From NCBI GenBank assembly GCA_021813025.1, contig JAKAME010000025.1, forward strand, positions 1 to 18,376: DNA of 18,376 nt. Reading direction: 5' to 3'. A model generated the notes under the pieces. It was not told the origin of the DNA and did no database searches. It was given only the letters and a program-made list of their open reading frames with translations. Shown here piece after piece: positions 6,550 through 13,376 of the stretch; position 1 is the stretch's first letter; every line of letters starts with the position of its first letter. The translations under genes and the position numbers were made by a program. Source of the stretch: Microcaldota archaeon (lineage in GTDB: Archaea; Micrarchaeota; Micrarchaeia; Anstonellales; Anstonellaceae).

Positions 6550-8571
6550 ATGGTTAACCCAGTCAGCCTTGAGCAGATACTCCAGACGATTCAAGAGATG
6601 GAGGAGCTGCCGACAGCGAGTGCCATTTGTCGTGCTATGAGTCAGAAGGGATTGAAAATCTCCCATAAAACCATCATCAGACGCTTTGAAGCTAACCCAG
6701 TTCTTTCCAAAGCAGTTGAGGACCGCTCGATTGTTGTGATTGATAATGCACCGATTGGGAAATTGTTTGAGAAGGTAAGAACTTCAGAATGGATTAAGGG
6801 CACTATTTCAGAACACCTTTGGGATAAGGTTAGGGCGAGAGTAGATGAAGAGATTCTTAAGGTAATATCAAAGATGGATGAGTTGCCAATTCCAGAATCT
6901 ATCTCAGATGCCATGCTAAAAAATGGAACAGGCATGAGCTCCGTGGCAATCTCCCGCCATCTTCATGCTAATACAAAGCTCACCGAAGCAATTGAACACC
7001 GCTCACTCCAGATAATTGATGAGATGCCCATCGAAAAACTGTTTGAGAAAGCGAGGAAGGAAGAAACGAGCATACGCAGCATTCAGATATCATCATTGGA
7101 GCGCATCTATTCTCGGATAGATGAAGAGATTATTCGGACAGTTTCCGAGATGGAAGAATTGCCGAGCATGAAGTCCGTTTCCCGTGCCCTCATTGACAAA
7201 GGAATGAAGATGTACTGGAGGGCAGTTTCATCCCGCGCCAATTGCAATTCCGCTATTATCAGAGCCATCGATGACCGTCAGAATTGGATGATTGACAATG
7301 TGTCTAGCAAGGAGATGTTCAAGCAAGTAATTTCCGGGAAGTGGAACACTAGAAATCTTCCAAAACCAATTTCAAACAAGGTTTATGTGCGCATTGATTT
7401 GGAGATTCTCAAAACCATCAGAGAGATGAAGAACCTACCAGATACGATGTCGGTATCACGGGAGATGGAAAAAAATGGGATGAAGATAGGCAATATGGCA
7501 GTCTCCCGCCGCTTTAACTCCAACCTCGTCCTCTTCTTTGCCCGCTACGCCCGCCATGGCATGAGCGAGGACCAGATTGTTTCTCTCATGATGGACAAGA
7601 AAGCCGACACGCCCGCAATGCAAGCCGGCCTTGAGAAACGGCTGCCTCATTTGGAAGTGTTCCGCGAGAGTCTGGCGGTTTTGCAATTCAATGGCATGCT
7701 CCATGGGAAAGAGCCGGAATGGATTCTGGAGCTCAGCTCCTATCCAGCCCCGCTTTACGAGGCCGGAAAGTTCATGGAAGGGAAGCCGACAGCAGTGGAT
7801 TCCTATTCCATCAAGAGCACTCTGGAGCAGGGCATCCTTTACGCAGATAATGTGGTGCCGGCCATCCATATCTCCTCCAGCCTGCACCGCATCAAGGATT
7901 CGGAACAGATGGGCAAGTTGTTCGGCGAGATTTCAAGAGTGCTGGAAGACGGGAGCCGAATGGTATTCACCACTCCAACCAGCTACGAGATAAGCACCTC
8001 GTTCGATGAACAGGTGCAGAAGGCCGGACTGGTTATCGTCGAGCAGGGCTTGAGAAGCACCTATCTGCCCCAGACGGAGATGGAGCCGGAATTAAAGCCC
8101 ATCCTCGAGAAAGTGAGCGGGGATTCCAAACTCGTGGTGCTGGAAAAAGTGGGTCCGGCGATTCAAGAGAACCTGCTCATCGACCCGCTCGTCAAGCAAG
8201 CCAATGGGCAAAATGGCAATGGCTCGAAGGAAAAAGCGCAGGCCATGACGCTGGACGTGCCGGATGGAATCAATCAGCAGCTGGCGCACTTGTATTCCAA
8301 AGAGGCTGCTTATTCCGACGCCCTGATGCTCTCGGTGTTGGACAATAAGGGGAAGCTTGCCGAGGTGTTCGGCTACAACATGAATCCGAAACAGCCCCTC
8401 ACGCTGGAGCACGAGGGAGCCGGAAAAGCTCTGAATGCGAACGAGGCGGAGAAGATTAAGATTCTGGTGGCGCAGGCCATGAAAGAGCCTGGCAAGCTGG
8501 GAGTCATCCCCGTCATCCGCCCGGGCAAAGATACCACGGTGCGCGCGGACGCAGTAAAGAGAATGCTCTGA
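6550..8571 (+). CDS. tandem HTH-repeat protein fused to degenerate methyltransferase-like domain
   Basis: The 673-residue product falls into parts. Residues 7-327 are three and a half repeats of exactly 92 residues; the ELP/NLP prolines fall at 21, 113, 205 and 297. Each unit has an EILKxIxEMxELP helix, then a helix-turn-helix-like stretch (SISxAMxKNGxKISxxAISRRF), a DR..IDN segment and a linker helix. Residues 380-500 resemble a worn class I methyltransferase: EWILELSS (390-397) stands where motif I would be, PTAVDSYS (413-420) where motif II would be, and SSSLHRIKD then LFGEISRVLEDGSRMVFTTP (442-476) resembles the motif III/post-III region. The glycines of motif I are missing, so SAM binding is doubtful. 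The C-terminus (540-673) is unrecognised. The repeat half is visibly AT-richer than the rest. The likely roles are DNA binding or regulation, which is inference. Transcription is probably leaderless. Confidence 0.8.
   Translation: MVNPVSLEQILQTIQEMEELPTASAICRAMSQKGLKISHKTIIRRFEANPVLSKAVEDRSIVVIDNAPIGKLFEKVRTSEWIKGTISEHLWDKVRARVDEEILKVISKMDELPIPESISDAMLKNGTGMSSVAISRHLHANTKLTEAIEHRSLQIIDEMPIEKLFEKARKEETSIRSIQISSLERIYSRIDEEIIRTVSEMEELPSMKSVSRALIDKGMKMYWRAVSSRANCNSAIIRAIDDRQNWMIDNVSSKEMFKQVISGKWNTRNLPKPISNKVYVRIDLEILKTIREMKNLPDTMSVSREMEKNGMKIGNMAVSRRFNSNLVLFFARYARHGMSEDQIVSLMMDKKADTPAMQAGLEKRLPHLEVFRESLAVLQFNGMLHGKEPEWILELSSYPAPLYEAGKFMEGKPTAVDSYSIKSTLEQGILYADNVVPAIHISSSLHRIKDSEQMGKLFGEISRVLEDGSRMVFTTPTSYEISTSFDEQVQKAGLVIVEQGLRSTYLPQTEMEPELKPILEKVSGDSKLVVLEKVGPAIQENLLIDPLVKQANGQNGNGSKEKAQAMTLDVPDGINQQLAHLYSKEAAYSDALMLSVLDNKGKLAEVFGYNMNPKQPLTLEHEGAGKALNANEAEKIKILVAQAMKEPGKLGVIPVIRPGKDTTVRADAVKRML
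6568..7530 (+). repeat. 3.5 in-frame tandem repeats of 276 bp (92 codons)
   Basis: The units are 6568-6843, 6844-7119, 7120-7395 and a half unit 7396-7530. The spacing is exact, with no indel between matching residues in successive units. Protein identity between units is moderate and the DNA copies have diverged, so the duplication is old, or selection acts on the protein rather than on the DNA. Similarity stops after about residue 327, where the sequence also becomes GC-richer. Confidence 0.85.
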
Positions 8572-8586
8572 TTTCTAGATGAGGTG

Positions 8587-8604
8587 GCCCGGATGCGGCC
8601 GGGC
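8587..8604. terminator. GC hairpin between convergent genes
   Basis: GCCCGG (8587-8592) pairs with CCGGGC (8599-8604) across a six-base loop. It sits in the 39-nt gap between the convergent repeat-protein and serA genes. It may mark 3' ends for both, but there is no clear T-run beside it. Confidence 0.45.
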
Positions 8605-8610
8605 AGGGCA

Positions 8611-9507
8611 TCACGCCGTGAGCTTCTGTTTGAGCTGGGATATTAAATCATCGCCTATGCGCTCCTGCGCCTCGGCGGTGGAGGCGGCGATGTGGGGCGT
8701 GAGCAGCACGTTGTCGAGCTTGATTAGCGGGCCGGAATAAGGCTCGGTCGGGAACACGTCGAGGGCCGCGCCCGCGAGATGGCCTGACTGGAGGGCGGAT
8801 GCAAGGGCGGCCTCGTCAATGAGGAATCCCCGCGCCGTGTTAATCACATAGCTGCCTTTCCTCATTTTTGAGATGCGCTCGGCGCTGAGAATTGGCGGGC
8901 TGCCGGCGGGCAGCGAGGCGTGCAGCGAGACTATGTCGCACAAAGGCAGCAGCTCGTCGACCGACTGGTAGTGGGGATAGGAGACGTCGGACGCTTTCTT
9001 TGGGTCTGAGTAAACCACGCGCATGCCGAGTGAGATTGCCTTGGCTGCCACGAGGCGGCCTATGCGGCCCATGCCAATCAGGCCCAGCGTTTTGCCGGAC
9101 ACTTCATGGCCTGTGCAGTTCTTCTTGTCCCACACCCCGACCTTCATCGAGGCGTGCGCCCGGCCGAAGTTGCGCATGAGCGCCAGCATCATTCCGACAG
9201 CCATCTCCGCGACCGCGTTGGAGGAGGCGCCGGGGGTGTTGAGCACCTCGATATGTCGCTTTTCGCAGGCCGCCTTGTCGACATTGTCAAGCCCCACGCC
9301 TGCGCGGGCCACTATGCGCAAGCGCGGCGCGGCGGAAACAAGCTCTTCGGTCACTTTGGTGGCCGAGCGCACGATGAGCACCTCGGCGTCGGCCAACTCG
9401 GCCTTGAGGCTGGAGGGCGTGAGCACCACGGGCCCGAGCGCCTTGAGGCCCTCGACTACTGGCGGCTCCATCGCGTCAGCGATGACGATTTTGCTGAATG
9501 AAGGCAT
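8611..9507 (-). CDS. serA: D-3-phosphoglycerate dehydrogenase, short form without ACT domain
   Basis: The 298-residue product is a D-isomer-specific 2-hydroxyacid dehydrogenase. The NAD-binding GMGRIG glycines are at 145-150. The catalytic Arg lies in NTARG (R226), the Glu in FPTEP (E255) and the His in PHIAAST (H272). ARAGVGLDNVD (67-77) and PHIAASTAEAQERIG are especially close to SerA among relatives. It would oxidise 3-phosphoglycerate to 3-phosphohydroxypyruvate. The regulatory ACT/ASB regions of longer enzymes are absent, so serine feedback by that route is not expected. I chose the ATG at 9507 over 9519 because GGTGATT lies just before it. It starts 17 nt after the aminotransferase stop, so the two genes form an operon. 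A generic hydroxyacid dehydrogenase is possible but less likely given the partner. Confidence 0.88.
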   Translation of the reverse strand: MPSFSKIVIADAMEPPVVEGLKALGPVVLTPSSLKAELADAEVLIVRSATKVTEELVSAAPRLRIVARAGVGLDNVDKAACEKRHIEVLNTPGASSNAVAEMAVGMMLALMRNFGRAHASMKVGVWDKKNCTGHEVSGKTLGLIGMGRIGRLVAAKAISLGMRVVYSDPKKASDVSYPHYQSVDELLPLCDIVSLHASLPAGSPPILSAERISKMRKGSYVINTARGFLIDEAALASALQSGHLAGAALDVFPTEPYSGPLIKLDNVLLTPHIAASTAEAQERIGDDLISQLKQKLTA

Positions 9508-9510
9508 GCG

Positions 9511-9517
9511 AATCACC
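9511..9517 (-). promoter_or_regulatory. ribosome binding site GGTGATT of serA
   Basis: On the minus strand GGTGATTCGC directly precedes the ATG at 9507. It decides between the ATGs at 9519 and 9507 in favour of the latter, because the site overlaps the codons after the first ATG. Confidence 0.7.
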
Positions 9518-9523
9518 ATGAGA

Positions 9524-10594
9524 TTATACGCCAAGCTCTTGCTTAACTTTTTCCAGCGCGTCGAGGCCTTTTTCCACCTTTTCCATGTCCACGTCGCCCA
9601 TGTTGCAGAAGCGCAGAGTTGTTTCTGCCCAGTCGGCATGGCCTCCGCCCAATTTGACGGAATAATCCGACTGCAGCTTGGAATTCACTTCCTTGTTTTT
9701 TGAGCAGAAGAAGGCGGTGACCGTGCTGGACTCGAAGCCCGGCTCGGTGACAAGCTTGAATCCCATTTTTTGAAGCCGCTCGCGGACGCGGGCGGCCATT
9801 TCTTGGTTCCGGGCAGAGAAAGCGGGGATGCCTTCTTTTTTCAAATCATCCAGCGCAACGCGCAGGGAATAGATTATCGAGATGGCGGGCGTGGTGGGAT
9901 TCTCCGACTTGGCCGCCATCTTGCGGTAGGCCTTGAGGTTCATGAAATTTGAGCGCACTGGCGAGGCTTCGATTGCCTTAACCGCATCGGGCGAGTGCGA
10001 GACTCCGCACAGTCCGGGTGGGCAGCCTATTGATTTCTGGCTGGCCCAGGAGTAGAAGTCAACCGAATCTTCCTGATGGTTGATTGGATTGGCCGGCCAT
10101 GCGCTCGTCCCATCCAACAGCGTCAGCATTCCCTTGCTTTTCGCATACTGGCAGATTTCGCGCACATGGTTGAGGATGCCGGGCGAGGTTTCGTGGTGAA
10201 CCATGGCGAGAAGGCGGCAGCCCTCGGATGCGGCCTTGTCAATGTGCGGCTTTGCCCTCTCTAAATTCCATCCTTTGGCGTCTTTCAGCCTCTCGAATCT
10301 TGTCTCATAGTAAAGCGCGCAATGCTCCTTCAGTTTGTCGCCGAAAGCTCCGTTGGAAAGAACGAGCGCCTTGCCGCCAGGCGGAAGGGCGTTCTGCACG
10401 TTGGCTTCAACGCCCAGCGTGCCCGAGCCTGTCATGAGGTGGACTTCGGCGGCGTTGAGCATGGACTTGAGGTCGGCAAGGATGGGCGCATAGAGCGCCT
10501 GATAGGGCTTGCCGCGATGGGTTATCATTTCCAAAGTCTGGGCCTGCGAAATTGCCGGATGGACGGCTACCGGGCCGGGGGTGAATAACATCAT
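9524..10594 (-). CDS. class V aminotransferase (SerC/AGXT-like), probable phosphoserine or alanine-glyoxylate type
   Basis: This 356-residue PLP enzyme is of fold type I, class V. TGSGTLGVEA (55-64) binds the cofactor phosphate, HHETSPGIL (133-141) and DGTSAW (161-166) carry PLP contacts including D161, and SQKSIGCPPG (185-194) holds the Schiff-base Lys187. The sequence is of the AGXT/serine-pyruvate/archaeal SerC branch, not the E. coli SerC branch. Archaea such as methanogens use this branch to aminate phosphohydroxypyruvate. Pairing with serA directly downstream supports that role; alanine-glyoxylate or serine-glyoxylate transamination is the alternative. The start is the first of two consecutive ATGs, with GGTGAG five nt upstream. 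An AT-rich promoter element lies at about 10637-10651. No serB is seen nearby. Confidence 0.88.
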   Translation of the reverse strand: MMLFTPGPVAVHPAISQAQTLEMITHRGKPYQALYAPILADLKSMLNAAEVHLMTGSGTLGVEANVQNALPPGGKALVLSNGAFGDKLKEHCALYYETRFERLKDAKGWNLERAKPHIDKAASEGCRLLAMVHHETSPGILNHVREICQYAKSKGMLTLLDGTSAWPANPINHQEDSVDFYSWASQKSIGCPPGLCGVSHSPDAVKAIEASPVRSNFMNLKAYRKMAAKSENPTTPAISIIYSLRVALDDLKKEGIPAFSARNQEMAARVRERLQKMGFKLVTEPGFESSTVTAFFCSKNKEVNSKLQSDYSVKLGGGHADWAETTLRFCNMGDVDMEKVEKGLDALEKVKQELGV

Positions 10595-10599
10595 GCAAG

Positions 10600-10651
10600 C
10601 TCACCTGCTCTATGGCGTTGCCCCATCCATCTGCGCCTAAATCTTTAATCA
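10600..10651 (-). promoter_or_regulatory. promoter and ribosome binding site of the aminotransferase-serA operon
   Basis: On the minus strand an AT-rich element, GATTAAAGATTTAGG (10637-10651), would place the transcript start near 10620. GGTGAG (10605-10600) then lies five nt before the ATG at 10594. This is a leadered gene start, unlike most others in the window. Confidence 0.55.
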
Positions 10652-10733
10652 TATGGGCAGAACCGGAAGGCGGGCAGGGAGGATTGGACGGCCGTGAGGC
10701 TGAGCGGGTAGGCTGGCTTCGGCCATGATTCGG

Positions 10734-10742
10734 GATTTTAAA
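10734..10742 (+). promoter_or_regulatory. box A promoter of the exported protein gene
   Basis: GATTTTAAA is centred 26 nt before the ATG at 10764. It therefore selects that start over an in-frame ATG at 10725 and predicts a leaderless mRNA. Confidence 0.65.
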
Positions 10743-10763
10743 CCCGGACTGGGAAAACAGAGC

Positions 10764-11702
10764 ATGGCAAAAATGGACGAGGCCGCGCGGCCGGCCAAGG
10801 CAAAGAAGGAGGGGGAGCGCGGGAACGGGGGGGTGCGCGCGTTCTTGAAAAAGGCCGGAACTGCGGGCCTTGTGCTTGTCCCGACTTCCCTCATGGTCTT
10901 CTTCCTCTCGGCCAAAGGCCTTCCCGCGCAGGCGGCGGAAGGCCAGCTGAAAGCGCAGGGGAAGGAGCTGAAACTGCCGGAGGGCAGGCTGCCGTTCCCA
11001 AGGGCGGAGAAACTTGACACAAACGAGATGAGGGCGCGGGCGCAGGCGCTGTGGGACGCCATCAAGGTGCGCTATCCGGAGCTGGTGTCCCGCTGGCGGA
11101 TGGGAAGGCTGGCCGAGCGCCTGCCAGACTCGCTTGAAATAGAGATTGCGCCCAACAGCGACTTCCGCTCGGTGGAAAGCGGGGGCCGCTCGGTGCGCAT
11201 TGACGATTTCGGCAAGCTTTACCTCAACGCCGAGCGGCCGCTGCTCATGGACGAGCTGGCAGCCGGCATGGGCAAGGTCTTGGGGCAGCACGAAGGCTTT
11301 AGCGGCACCACCCCCTTCCTGCTCGCAGACAATTTCATAGGCCGAATCATGGCCTCCACCCTGGCCGAACTGCCCGCCTCGAAGGAATGGGCAATCGGAC
11401 AGGAGGAATCGGCCGCCCTGCTGTTCGCAGCCCTCATGGGCCGCGAGGAGTTTGTGCGGGCGTGGGGCCGGGACGACGCCATCGCGCTGCAGAAAGCCTA
11501 TGACCGCAAGTTCGGCCCTGACGCCTACCGCGAATTGATAGACAGGCTGGAGGCGCAAATCAGGAACTATCAGGAGCCGACGCCCATGGAATTCGTCCTC
11601 CAGCGCGCGCGCAAAGCAGGAATTTCCGGGGCTGAAATCCGCAAATTGGTGAATGAGCAGGCCGGCATGTCGGGCTGCGCCATCAGGCCCGGATTGTGGT
11701 GA
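10764..11702 (+). CDS. exported or membrane-anchored protein, possible inactivated metallopeptidase
   Basis: The 312-residue product has a basic N-terminal region (KAKKEGERG...RAFLKK), one hydrophobic helix (31-50) and then LPAQA-AEGQ, which resembles a signal peptidase site. It is therefore either secreted or held by one N-terminal helix. The soluble part is helical. PLLMDELAAGMGKVLG (159-174) followed by IGQEESAALLFAALMG and a conserved-looking AYDRKFGPDAYREL has the layout of a zincin (HExxH, then a downstream Glu helix). Here the HExxH position reads DELAA, so both His are absent. This is a weak structural analogy, not a family match. The next gene begins four nt after the stop with its ribosome binding site over the stop codon, so the pair is translationally linked. 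Confidence 0.62.
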   Translation: MAKMDEAARPAKAKKEGERGNGGVRAFLKKAGTAGLVLVPTSLMVFFLSAKGLPAQAAEGQLKAQGKELKLPEGRLPFPRAEKLDTNEMRARAQALWDAIKVRYPELVSRWRMGRLAERLPDSLEIEIAPNSDFRSVESGGRSVRIDDFGKLYLNAERPLLMDELAAGMGKVLGQHEGFSGTTPFLLADNFIGRIMASTLAELPASKEWAIGQEESAALLFAALMGREEFVRAWGRDDAIALQKAYDRKFGPDAYRELIDRLEAQIRNYQEPTPMEFVLQRARKAGISGAEIRKLVNEQAGMSGCAIRPGLW

Positions 11703-11703
11703 G
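11698..11703 (+). promoter_or_regulatory. ribosome binding site GGTGAG overlapping a stop codon
   Basis: GGTGAG contains the TGA stop (11700-11702) of the upstream gene and lies three nt before the ATG at 11707. This fixes the start and suggests termination-reinitiation coupling of the two genes. Confidence 0.65.
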
Positions 11704-11706
11704 CGC

Positions 11707-12651
11707 ATGGCCCCCCTGCTTTTCCAGCTCAAGCCTCTCCAGCACATGGAGGGAACGGCAGGCCTGCCGTTCAAGGAGGCGGAGATTGCCGAACCCAGGA
11801 TGAACGGCGGCTGGCAGATTGACGCCGGCGCCTTCAAGGTGCGCCTGTCATCCCTTCTGAGCGGCCTGAGCGGGGAAAACTATCTGCAGCGCCTGCAGCC
11901 CCAGCTGCGAAATCTCAAGGAGCTTGGCCCGCAGCAGCAGGCTGATGCCAACAAGGCAATACGCGAATTTGCCGGCTCCGGCAGGCTGGAGGACGTCCAG
12001 CGCGCGTTCCTCTACGAGCTGGCCGCGCAGACCGCGCCTGCTGCGGCTGCGCTTTGGGTTGAGGAGGATTACATGATGCCGGCCAACGCGTTCAGGAACA
12101 AGAACGGCAGATACGAGGACAATAACAACAACTGCCGCCATTACGGATTCAAGCTCTATTACCATGCGCTCGAGCCGGCGCTGGACCCGGACTTGGCCAA
12201 AGGCCTGGGCAGGAAAATCCACGGAAGGCCGAAACGCTTCGACTGGCAGAGCAGCGGGCTGCAGAACCCATCGGGCAGGAAATGGGATACTTGGAGCCCG
12301 GCCAAGCAAGAGCTGTGCTGGACAGGCAGGCCCGTATTCATCGCTTATTCGTTCGACGCCTCCGACTTGGAGGGAATCCTCGAGGCTTTGCAGCCCGGAG
12401 ACCTGATTGGCGTGGACCGCAACGTGCGCCCCCACAGGCTCAAGAACGGCAAGAAGGCATACCGGCCGCATGTGGGCGTCTATGCGGGCGAGGGGCAGGT
12501 AATCAGCATAGGCCAGCCGCTCTACCGCGACGACCTCAAGGAGTTCGTGCGCCGCGCGCATACCGTGAAGGTGTACAAGCTGGCGCGCCGGGAGCTGCAG
12601 CCGCCTGACACTTCCCATCTTCTGCCCGACGAGCAGGCCGGCGGGGAATAA
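11707..12651 (+). CDS. NlpC/P60-like cysteine hydrolase candidate
   Basis: The 314-residue product has a helical N-terminal half, then the features of a papain-like NlpC/P60/CHAP fold. A Cys at the start of a helix (NNNNCRHYGFKLYY, C143) is followed by LQPGDLIGVDR (228-238), the typical GDL strand, and RPHVGVYAGEGQVISIGQP (253-271). There H255 would be the catalytic His and the next strand would supply the third polar residue. This order (C, GDL, HvGvY) is characteristic of the fold. Such enzymes cut peptidoglycan stem peptides or other amide or ester bonds. No signal peptide is visible, so the substrate may be intracellular, or export may depend on its partner gene immediately upstream. Family assignment is from motif order only. 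Between C143 and GDL lies an unusual, long, basic/Trp-rich insertion. Confidence 0.68.
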   Translation: MAPLLFQLKPLQHMEGTAGLPFKEAEIAEPRMNGGWQIDAGAFKVRLSSLLSGLSGENYLQRLQPQLRNLKELGPQQQADANKAIREFAGSGRLEDVQRAFLYELAAQTAPAAAALWVEEDYMMPANAFRNKNGRYEDNNNNCRHYGFKLYYHALEPALDPDLAKGLGRKIHGRPKRFDWQSSGLQNPSGRKWDTWSPAKQELCWTGRPVFIAYSFDASDLEGILEALQPGDLIGVDRNVRPHRLKNGKKAYRPHVGVYAGEGQVISIGQPLYRDDLKEFVRRAHTVKVYKLARRELQPPDTSHLLPDEQAGGE

Positions 12652-12678
12652 ATAAGAAAGCTGCTTCAGAACCCTGCT

Positions 12679-13293
12679 TCAATCCAGTATCTCTTTTGCC
12701 AGAATGCGCAAGTGCTTGTCGAACTCGTAGACATAGGGCACGCCGGTCGGGATTTCCAGCGCAACCACCTGCTCCCCGCCCAGCTTGTCGAGCTGCATCA
12801 CGATTGCGCGGAGCGAATTGCCGTGCGCCGAGACAAGCACGCTTTTGCCGGCAGCCAAATCCGGCGCGATGCGGCCGTGGTAGAAGGGCAGGGCGCGCGC
12901 GGCGGTGTCGGCGAGGCATTCCCCGTTTGGGGGGCGCACGTCATAGCTTCTGCGCCACAGCTGCACCTGCTCGGGGCCGTATTTTTGCCTCATCTCGTCC
13001 TTGTCAAGCCCCTGCAGCCCGCCGTAGTGCCGCTCGTTGAGGGCGGCGTCCTTGAGCACTGGAAGACTGGCCTGCTCCAAATCTGCAAGCAGTATGTCAA
13101 GAGTCTGCTGCGCGCGAAGGAGCGAGGAGGTGTAGGCCTGATGGAATTGGATGCCTTCCTCAAGCAGCGCCTGCGCTGCCCTGTGCGCCTCCTCCTCGCC
13201 TTTGGGGGAGAGGGGCACGTCAATCCAGCCGGTGAAGCGGTTCTGGGCGTTCCATTCGGATTGTCCGTGCCGGACAAGAGCAAGATATGCCAT
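12679..13293 (-). CDS. gpmA: 2,3-bisphosphoglycerate-dependent phosphoglycerate mutase
   Basis: The 204-residue product is a histidine phosphatase superfamily member. LVRHGQSEWN (6-15) carries the phosphorylated His9, NRFTGWIDVPLSPKG (18-32) is the dPGM signature, LNERHYGGLQGLDK (85-98) has the acid Glu87, and SAHGNSLRA (155-163) has the second His157. It interconverts 3- and 2-phosphoglycerate in glycolysis/gluconeogenesis. Many archaea use the cofactor-independent enzyme instead, so this bacterial-type form suggests ancient transfer, although it does occur in some archaea. I chose the ATG at 13293 because it begins the conserved domain; an in-frame ATG at 13347 would add 18 unconserved residues. 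Its 3-phosphoglycerate pool is the substrate of SerA nearby. The gene sits between uncharacterised genes on the opposite strand. Confidence 0.93.
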   Translation of the reverse strand: MAYLALVRHGQSEWNAQNRFTGWIDVPLSPKGEEEAHRAAQALLEEGIQFHQAYTSSLLRAQQTLDILLADLEQASLPVLKDAALNERHYGGLQGLDKDEMRQKYGPEQVQLWRRSYDVRPPNGECLADTAARALPFYHGRIAPDLAAGKSVLVSAHGNSLRAIVMQLDKLGGEQVVALEIPTGVPYVYEFDKHLRILAKEILD

Positions 13294-13344
13294 AATACCG
13301 CCAGAGGGGGCGCTCCAGTCTCTGCTGCCCGGCTTGGCGAATCG

Positions 13345-13358
13345 CATTTAATAAAATG
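13345..13358. promoter_or_regulatory. AT-rich core between divergent gpmA and the 733-residue protein gene
   Basis: CATTTAATAAAATG is the only AT-rich stretch in this gap. On the plus strand its centre is 26 nt before the ATG at 13377, which selects that start over the ATG at 13356, because the latter lies inside the box. On the minus strand it would give gpmA a leader of about 30 nt. Confidence 0.55.
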
Positions 13359-13376
13359 GATGGCGAAAGCCCGTCC

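Noticed and set aside
6550..7530. the 276-bp repeats as a mobile or CRISPR-like DNA repeat
   Set aside because: The copies are in frame, diverged at DNA level and conserved as protein, so they are domain repeats within a gene.
10407..11837. 476-codon minus-strand ORF over the exported protein gene
   Set aside because: Its composition is antisense-like, with no motifs. The plus-strand genes have a promoter, a ribosome binding site and recognisable domain features.
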